From NCBI GenBank assembly GCA_030544215.1, contig JARZZO010000016.1, forward strand, positions 35,362,001 through 35,426,000: 64,000 bases of DNA, given 5' to 3'. This stretch comes from Zantedeschia hybrid cultivar (Eukaryota; Streptophyta; Magnoliopsida; Alismatales; Araceae). Within the stretch, counting starts at the first letter, position 1; each line of letters begins with the position of its first letter. This document shows, piece after piece, positions 57,224 through 64,000 of the stretch. The translations under genes and the position numbers were made by a program. The notes beneath the pieces are model-generated. The model was not told the DNA's origin. It worked only from the letters and a program-made list of their open reading frames with translations, and made no database searches.

Positions 57224-58437
57224 CATATTCTTAATCGTTCCTAGTCGGAGGATATCTGAGAAGGACATCGGATATCCGGTTAGACTAGTACAGATTACTC
57301 CTACTCATATGATGAGGGTGACTGATCTCATAAGTCACTTGTGTGGAGACACTAAAGCGAATCTGTAGGTACTCATCGGAGAATGAGTTCACTGAACTGA
57401 TCCGACTGAATCGTTGGATCGTATTGTACCTCACTATCAACCAGCTTGATTCTATTGTCGCAGTTGCGTGGATGGTCCTCGGACCTGAGACACCAAGGAC
57501 ACCTTGTCGGTGGACTTCTGTGCTTTGACGTTGGTTTACGAATCTCTAGCCACGAGATTCTAATACGCCAAGGATTGGGTACAGCGGAATACCGTCGAAG
57601 GGAATTGTGTATCAATAAGGAATCATTCACTCTCGGTACTTAGAGAGAGAATGCTCTAGGAAGGATGCGCGGAAGTCCCTGGCCAGGGCGGACAATAATA
57701 TCGGGAAAGGAGTTTTCCGATATTCATCAGCGGCATCCAATCCAAGTGAGTCGACCGGTTAGGGTTTAACAGCTCGCCATACCCTGAGTTGACTCGAGAG
57801 CATTGTACGAATGAAGGATTATATCCACACGGTAACTGTTGGCGGAAAGGTTCCAAGAGTGGGTTACTTAACCCCAATACCTTCCGGGTTCATGCGGTGT
57901 TGCTTGACACCCAACGTGATCGGAGGCCCGGTCGAATTCGATGTGCGACATCAATTCGATTGATTAATTAATTAATAAAGGATTATTAATTGATTAATAA
58001 AGCCAGTGAGGAGTCACTGGGCTTGTTGGGCCATTAACTGGACTGGTACTTGGGCCTAGAGGGTCACACGCAAATGATTCTCAAGGCGATGGATAAATAA
58101 GTGGGTTTTATACAAACCGGGGGTTTTTATGAAAAATCGTGCGGTTAGTATAAAACATAGCGAACGGACTGAGCAGGCCAAGCTGCTGCTAACCCTAGCC
58201 GCCCCTCCTCTGTTTCTCTCTCTCTCTGGCGTCCAGATAGATCCAGATCTGCTCCGCCGCTTCTCCGAATCCTGTTCGACGGGAAATCGTCCGCGCGTTG
58301 CAGCGATCGTTGCGGCGACCCGCGGAGGTTTCGTGGGCTGCGAAGAACGAGGAACGTGAGGATATCCATCGCGAGGAGGATCGCGTGGACTTCGCTAGAG
58401 GCCGGGCACTTGCGCGGCTTGCGGTGTCGCACCGACG
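57224..58437 (+). repeat. 5' LTR of the copia element, second part (3'-truncated)
   Basis: Matches 62092-63294 of the 3' LTR with about 4-5% difference. The last 150 bp of the LTR (63295-63445 in the 3' copy) are missing: the sequence jumps at 58434-58440 into RNase H coding sequence. Short ORFs here are repeated at the same places in the 3' LTR and are not supported as genes. Confidence 0.92.
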
Positions 58438-59081
58438 GACCCGATGTGGACTTCTCCTAAGACTGCTGATGAGAGGGCATTCATGGATAGAATACCCTAT
58501 GCCTCTGCCATAGGATCTATCACGTATGCCATGCTATGTACACGGCCTGATGGTGTATTTGCTCTAAGTGTTACGAGCAGATTTCAGGCTGATCCAGGCG
58601 AAGAGCACTGGTAGGCAATGAAATGTATTCTTAAGTACTTGAGAAGAACTAAGGATATGTTTCTTGTCTATGGAGGAGGTGACTTGAAACTGCAAGACTT
58701 TACTGACTTGAGTTTCCAGTCAGATCCAGATGATAGCAAATCTACATTTGGATTTGTGTTTACTTTGAACGGAGGCGTAGTGTGCTGGAATAGTTCCAAG
58801 CAAGTAACCACTACATATTCGACGACTAAAGCTGAGCACATCACTGCAGCTGAAGCTTTCAAGGAAGTAGTGTGATTGAAGAAGTTCATCACCGACCTTG
58901 ACATAGTTCCCTATATCCTTGATCATGTTCCGCTGTTGTGCGACAACAATGGGACTATTGCACAAGTGAAAGAGCCGTGGTCTCATCAGAAATCGAAAGA
59001 TATTCTGAGGCGCTTTCATCTTATCCAGAGGAGATGTAGTAATGGAAAGAGTTCCATCTGTCGACAATGTAGCAGATCCAC

Positions 59082-61805
59082 TGTAAGGACTGAGATTTCG
59101 GGTTCAGTATTCGGGTCGGGTTCGGGCCGGATCCCCTGGTTTCGACCCTGAGGGGTCTTGAGATTTCTGACTGAATGACGTCTGCACTGCTCGACGTCTT
59201 TCAAAAGACGTCTATCTATGTAGACGCCATTTAGGTCCGCTTTCTGTTGTGCCACGTGTGCGCCACGTGGGCGGGTTTCGGGCCGCGAGAGTACGGCCCC
59301 TGTCACTTTGTCTGAACGGCGTCCAGGTTGGTCGACGCGATTCAGACTGCGACATATGTGATGTCAGGGTACGGCGCCAGAGCGTTGTCAGTACGGCCTG
59401 TCCTGTCGTCTGAACGGCGTCCGCGGTGAGTGACGCGTTTCAGAGCGCTGTCAGTACAGCCGTCCTGTCAGACTGATTGGCGTCTGCCTCGATCGACGCA
59501 TTTTACCTAGATTCAGATTGACCCCGCGAGCCTCCCCTTCTTTCCCTCATTTTTGTCTTCACTCTCTCTCTCTTCGTCCCTCTCCGCTCCCTCCGCCCTC
59601 CTTCCTCCCTTCCCTTCCTCTTCTTCCTCTTCCATCACTCCATAGCCTCCTTACCTCTCACCTCTACCTCCACCACCTCCTTCGCGGCGTTCCATTCTCC
59701 GGACGGCGGCCGATGTCCCGGCGGAGTGGCGGCGTCCTCGAGGGTATCGGCGGTGGTCTGCGGTGCGGCGGGTCGGCGGCGAGGAGCTTGGAGGAGTTCA
59801 AGAACCGATAGGGGGACGAACCTTGCATGTGTTGCTCATGTTTTCCTTGGCGTGACATGACGTGTTTGGGCTAGATTGAGCATGTTTAGGGGGTTTCCTT
59901 GTGGGAATGGCTGTGCTTGTGAACGTGGATTCGTAGCATGCTTGTGGTGGTTGAATTCCTCTTCCTCCCCTTCTTGTTTTGGGGCTTTTTCGGGGTGTTT
60001 GGGATTAAGGGAGAAACCCTCGGTTCGAACCAGGGAACCAGGTTTCTGGCGCTAAACGGCGTCGTGCCTGGTCGACGCCTTTCAGAAGGATGTCAGGGCA
60101 GTACGACGCCTTTTAGGGCAGAAACCTCCATGTTCGAAGTTTCAAGAGTTAGGGATTCTGGCGCTAAATGACGTCATGGATGGACGACGCCTTTCAGAAG
60201 GACGTCGGGTCATCATGACGCCATTTAGGCAGAAAATCACCCCAACTAAGGGTCTACAAATCTGGAATTTCGGTGTGAATGGCGTCTGTGGACTTGGACG
60301 CGTTTTAAAGGACGACTCCCTATGACGACGCGTTTCAAGGAATAATCTGACTTTTAAATGAACCTGTCTGAGGGGCGTGAATGGCGTCGACCTCGGTCGA
60401 CGCGATTCAAGACAGAACTGTCTAAGTGTTGGTTTTAACATGTGTTTCACTGTTGGGCGGTTCAAATGCATGTTTTACGTTGTACACTGAGACTGAGGAC
60501 TTCTGCGTGAGTGGAATTACATCATGTTATATGTGTGTATGTGCTTATACAACTGTGGATCGGAATGACTGTGGTTTACGTTTGTCACCATGGACCGATG
60601 GGGACAGGGTCATGGTGTCTGTGAGGCATTGTGCCGTACCGGTGGGAGAAGGGGTACATGTTGTGGTTTACCTTTGGCTGAGGGAAGCAGAACCACCTTG
60701 AGCCCGTTGGGCCGGAGTAGCTGGTACGCTATCCGAGGGGCTGCTGCTTGGCCTCAGCGGGTCGGGTTTCCCTGTTTGTCGTGGCAGCTTCCGGCGCGTT
60801 TCTTGCTGGAGCTGGTTGTGGTACTGTTGTAGTTGTTTTACCCCTGTAGCCACTGGGCCTGATGTGACCTTTGATCAAGGTTACGAGTGGTACCCTTAGC
60901 CCTTTGGCCTGACGCAGCCCGGGAGGTTAGGGCTGTGGGTAGTTCCTGTAGCTTCGGCTTGACGGGGGTTCGCCGGTCCCCAGGGCCCTCCTGAAGCGCT
61001 GAGGCCTAGCGTGGAGGCAATCCGGTTGGTAGGACAGTAGTCTAGACTGCTTGTGTGCACACGTAGCTGGGCAGTGGCGGTACACTGGTCCCAGCTAGTC
61101 CTAGTTTCACTCACTGCCTCACCCTACAGTGCCCCGGAACACTGTAGGGGTGGACAGGCGTGAGCAGTGGTGGTAGTGTTGGGAGGCGACGTTTGACTTC
61201 GGTCGTCAGTGTGGTTCAGTCGCCTTGTGGACTTTGGCTGTGAGACGTGACTCTGTGTTGGGTTCTTCGGGTTGCTTAGAACTGTTCTTGCTACACTGCT
61301 TATCGTACGTTTCTTATCAGATTTGGGTGCTGTGTTTATTGCTTTACTTAATTGCCATATATCTGTGTTGTTACTCTTGTGGGTGTGTGAGTGGGAGGCA
61401 GGGGATCGGATGATCCCTACTGAGCCCAATTCTGGTGTGGCTCACTCCCTGCGGTTTCAGGTGTGGACCTCGCGGCGTGTGGTGGCGTGTGGTGCCTTCT
61501 TGGTGTGCGAACCAGCAGCTGTCTCAGTTTCGGGGTATGCCCCGATGTTGTTGTACTTTCCTTCTGCCTGTATTTATTTAATTTGTTGGACTATGTAATT
61601 ATTGTTGGACTGTATACGGACATTGTTATCTTCCTTCCTGCGCACTTGCTTTACTCTTGTAGTCCGTGTGATTGTTATATTTAGCCCTGTTTAGCACTTA
61701 CTCCTCCAGATGTGTTTGTGTGAGATCCGGGTGTGAACCCGCAGTTAATGGGCCGACATCCATTTAGTGACTGGGTCTCCGGTCATAGGATGGCGGGTCG
61801 TTACA
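59082..61805 (+). mobile_element. Solo LTR of gypsy-like family X
   Basis: 2724 bp, TGTAAGGACTGAG...GGGTCGTTACA, flanked by the perfect duplication TCCAC (59077-59081 and 61806-61810). It is inserted in the copia RNase H/3' end. No internal repeat of its start is present, so it is one LTR and not a small element. The ends resemble LTRs of Tekay/Del-type chromoviruses (tentative). The first 1.3 kb holds about a dozen GGCGTC-family inverted repeats around a CT-rich leader and a GC-rich 100-codon frame (59518-59811). The remainder is GC-rich without a credible gene. Confidence 0.88.
59172..60409 (+). repeat. Cluster of GGCGTC/GACGC inverted repeats in the X LTR
   Basis: Members lie at about 59172-59202, 59203-59232, 59312-59346, 59410-59442, 59472-59507, 60052-60084, 60086-60116, 60163-60197, 60198-60229, 60275-60308, 60308-60338 and 60378-60409. 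Each has the form (T)GAA(T/C)GGCGTC, a loop of about 6-12 bases, then GACGC followed by ATTCA or TTTCA/TTTAG. The last is almost perfectly palindromic. Confidence 0.8.
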
Positions 61806-61904
61806 TCCACTGACAAAGCCGTTGGCTCAAATTGTGTTTGAGCGTCACCTAGAATCTATAGGCTTATTGTATAAAGGTGATTGGCTTTAGTCCAAGTGGG
61901 AGAT

Positions 61905-63445
61905 TGTTAGTTTTAGGTGGCCTACAAGCCAATCTGACTATGTAAATCTTGTTCATTCATTAATATACTGGCATAATATTCATTATGTGTAAATCGCATT
62001 AATTTTCGTTTCATAATGAAGTCTGTGAATATGTGCTATAGTGATCAGATTATGATAAGATAATACTAATGGGACTTATCACTTAAACACACATATTCTT
62101 AATCATTCTTAGTCGGAGGATATCCGAGAAGGACATCGGATATCCGGTTAGACTAGTACAGATTGCTCCTGCTCATATGATGAGGGTGACTGATCTCATA
62201 AGTCACTTGTGTGGAGACACTAAGACGAATCTGTAGGTGCTCATTGGAGAATGAGTTCACTGAACTGATCTGACTGAATCGCTGGATGGTATTGTACCTC
62301 ACTATCAACTAGCTTGATTCTATTGTCGCAGTTGCGTGGATGGTCCTCGGACCTGAGACACTAAGGACACCTTGTCGGTGGACTTCTGTGCTTTGACGTT
62401 GGTTTACGAATCTCTAGCCACAGGATTCTAATACGCCAAGGATTGGGTACAACAGAATACCGTCGAAGGGAATTGTGTATCAATAAGGAATCATTCGCTC
62501 TCGGTACTTAGAGAGAGAATGCTCTAGGAAGGATGCGCGGAAGTCCCTGGCCAGGGTGGACGATAATATCGGAAAAGGAGTTTTTCGATATTCATCAACG
62601 GCATCCAATCCAAGTGAGTCGACCAGTTAGGGTTTGACAGCTCGCCATACCCTGAGTTGACTCGAGAGCATTGTACGAATGAAGGATTATATCCACACGG
62701 TAACTGTTGGCGGAAAGGTTCCAAGAGTGGGTTACTTAACTCCAATACCTTCCGGGTTCATGCGGTGTTGCTTGACACCCAACGTGATCGGAGGCCCGGT
62801 CGAATTCGATGTGCGACATCAATTCGATTGATTAATTAATTAATAAAGGATTATTAATTGATTAATAAAGCCAGTGAGGAGTCACTGGGCTTGTTGGGCC
62901 ATTAACTGGACTGGTACTTGGGCCTAGAGGGTCACACGCAAATGATTCTCAAGGCGATAGATAAATAAGTGGGTTTTATACAAACCGGGGGTTTTTATGA
63001 AAAATCGTGCGGTTAGTATAAAACATAGCGAACGGGCTGATTAGGCCAAGCTGCTGCTAACCCTAGCCGCCCCTCCTCTGTTTCTCTCTCTCTCTGGCGT
63101 CCAGACAGATCCAGATTTGCTCCGCCGCTTCTCCGAATCCTATTCGACAGGAAATCGTCCGTGTGTTGCGGCGACCGGCGGAGGTCTCGTAGGCTGCGAA
63201 GAACGAGGAACGTGAGGATATCCGTCGCGAGGAGGATCGCGTAGACTTCGCTAGAGGCCGGGCACTTGAGCGGCTTGCGGTGTCGCACCGACGGAACCGA
63301 ACGGTTACGGATTCGAATCCGCACACGGTAAGAACTTCGATTATCCGATAATCGATTTTTGATATTCGAAACGGGAACGGATCGCTGTTTTAATATTTTA
63401 TTTTCCGCTGCGTGAGCGATCCAGAGAAACCTGAGAATCCCAACA
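61905..63445 (+). repeat. 3' LTR of the copia element
   Basis: 1541 bp, TGTTAGTTTTAGG to CCCAACA, complete. It carries the last 150 bp that the 5' LTR has lost. It ends before the duplicated GGTAC (63446-63450). Confidence 0.94.
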
Positions 63446-63450
63446 GGTAC

Positions 63451-63673
63451 TTCTCAATCGGAGAAGTTGATCGTCTTATTTTATTTCCTTTGTCTACTTC
63501 ATCCAAATAGGATTGGTTCCATTGATCTCTTTGAGTTACTTTTATTGGTCATTTTGGAAAAAATTCTCATCATATGATGTTGAGAGTGTGTCACATCACA
63601 CCTTGACATTACATTTCCAGTCCATTCCATTCCATTTCACTCCCTTGCAAAGTTAATGCCAAGATAGGGCAGC
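63451..63673 (+). other. Tat copy 1 3' end with polypurine tract
   Basis: This continues the sequence broken at 30714 and aligns with 47619-47841 of Tat copy 2, ending GCCAAGATAGGGCAGC, the PPT, directly before the LTR. Confidence 0.9.
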
Positions 63674-64000
63674 TGTAGACACGCTAATTTTGACCTCATA
63701 TTGAATAAATTTTATGTCACAATACCAATGCTCCAAAATGGTCTAATGTTTAATCATTAATTATTTTTTATTGATTTTTTTCGAAATTTATTGATTAGTA
63801 TTGCCCATGGCCGACGCCGTTTAGATTTCTAGTAGAAATCAGTTCGAAATTAAATTTCTAAATTCAGATAGATTTAATTGAACAACGTCGCCTAAGAGAG
63901 ATGCCATTTAGGTTCTAATCCGTCTGGGTTTCTGATTTTTTAATTCGAATTAATTTCCTAATTATTTAAAGCACGTCGTTCTTGGGAGATGTGATTTAGG
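63674..64000 (+). repeat. 3' LTR of Tat copy 1 (runs out of the window)
   Basis: The first 327 bp match 4644-4970 with roughly 10% differences, largely transitions, including changes inside the GGCGTC-type repeats. The right end and its CTGGG duplication should lie about 1 kb beyond the window. Confidence 0.92.

Larger units (their letters stand above)
58438..61890 (+). pseudogene. pol: Copia pol remnant: end of RT and RNase H (split by the X LTR)
   Basis: Bases 58438-59081 encode the end of a copia polyprotein: DRIPYASAIGSITYAMLCTRPD, then AMKCILKYLRRTKDMFLVYG, DLSFQSDPDDSKSTFGFVF and YSTTKAEHITAAEAFKEVV. Trp codons have become stops near 58613 and 58873. After the solo LTR (59082-61805) the frame resumes at 61811 with LTKPLAQIVFERHLESIGLL and ends at TAG 61888-61890, followed by the PPT (CCAAGTGGGAGA). 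Protease, integrase and most of RT are absent because of the upstream deletion. Confidence 0.9.
30715..63445 (+). mobile_element. Ty1/copia element, internally deleted, carrying nested insertions
   Basis: It is bounded by TGTTAGTTTTAGG (30715) and AATCCCAACA (63445) with the perfect duplication GGTAC (30710-30714 and 63446-63450). Segments of this element are 30715-30901, 57224-59081 and 61811-63445. The 5' LTR is interrupted by Athila copy 2. Downstream the LTR is fused to the end of pol, so primer-binding site, gag, protease, integrase and most of RT are gone. Only the RNase H end, PPT and 3' LTR remain. It is inserted in the 3' part of Tat copy 1. Confidence 0.93.
4644..64000 (+). mobile_element. 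Tat-lineage Ty3/gypsy element, copy 1 (host of two nested insertions)
   Basis: The 5' LTR starts TGTAGACACGCTAAT at 4644 and the matching 3' LTR starts at 63674 and leaves the window. The internal region is split by Athila copy 1 (15313-23000) and by the copia element with its own passengers (30715-63445). Segments belonging to this element are 4644-15312, 23006-30714 and 63451-64000. Its two LTRs differ by roughly a tenth over the 327 bp that can be compared, so it is much older than the elements inside it. Gag and pol are pseudogenes. The antisense PMD cassette is present. Confidence 0.93.

Noticed and set aside
57343..57971. Several 60-85 codon frames on both strands (also at 62524-62839)
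   Set aside because: They fall in the copia LTR, are mirrored in both LTR copies and have no recognisable domain.
59518..59811. A 97-codon frame that might be a host first exon
   Set aside because: Within a solo LTR with clear borders, not continued by a credible splice partner. It is kept only as a possible captured fragment in the findings.
57224..63445. Segmental duplication of about 1.2 kb (57224-58437 and 62092-63294)
   Set aside because: The two copies are the LTRs of one copia element, with TG...CA ends, a PPT before the right one and a GGTAC target duplication outside.
1..64000. tRNA or rRNA genes
   Set aside because: I saw tRNA-complementary primer-binding sites only. No complete cloverleaf-like gene or rRNA segment was recognised by eye.

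Overview
The window is plant nuclear DNA made entirely of nested LTR retrotransposons. I see no host gene, tRNA, rRNA or CRISPR array. The families present (Athila and Tat lineages of Ty3/gypsy, a Ty1/copia element, and a second gypsy-like LTR family called X here) and the plant-mobile-domain (PMD) coding sequence carried by the Tat elements point to a flowering plant. I cannot name the species.

The layout can be read from LTR pairs, target-site duplications (TSDs) and interrupted reading frames. (1) Tat copy 0, bases 1-4351, is the oldest layer: the end of its integrase, a 3' non-coding part and an antisense PMD pseudogene. (2) An X-family LTR starts at 4352 inside Tat copy 0. (3) Tat copy 1 starts at 4644 inside that LTR (5' LTR 4644-5948). 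Its 3' LTR starts at 63674 and runs out of the window. (4) Tat copy 1 received two insertions: Athila copy 1 (15313-23000, TSD ATTAT) and a copia element (30715-63445, TSD GGTAC). (5) The copia element received Athila copy 2 in its 5' LTR (30902-57218, TSD ACATA) and a 2.7-kb solo X LTR in its RNase H/3' end (59082-61805, TSD TCCAC). (6) Athila copy 2 received Tat copy 2 inside gag (34621-49188, TSD CCATC, two 1347-bp LTRs). The deepest path is six elements: Tat0 > X > Tat1 > copia > Athila2 > Tat2. LTR divergence counted by eye falls in the same order (Tat1 about 10%, copia about 4-5%, Athila2 about 2%, Tat2 about 1.7%).

All coding regions are retroelement gag/pol, and every copy is damaged by stops, frameshifts, deletions or catalytic substitutions. 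Tat polyproteins run Gag (C-H-H-C knuckle), aspartic protease, G-patch-like segment, an uncharacterised conserved block of about 210 residues, reverse transcriptase, a degenerate RNase H, an archaeal-type RNase H and integrase. Athila polyproteins run Gag, protease (DLG), reverse transcriptase, RNase H and integrase, with no env-like ORF visible.

The most unusual content is on the minus strand of Tat copies 0 and 1, between pol and the 3' LTR. A PMD-family gene with at least seven exons and mostly canonical GT-AG junctions (24324-27378; truncated homologue 2577-4351) is followed in copy 1 by a second PMD-like gene (28267-29613). Tat copy 2 lacks this 5.6-kb cassette. A second unexplained signal is a family of short CpG-rich inverted repeats (core GGCGTC, loop, GACGC, flanked by TAAAT/ATTTA or TGAAT/ATTCA). 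It recurs in the Tat LTRs and leaders, around the antisense genes, and densely in the unrelated X LTR.
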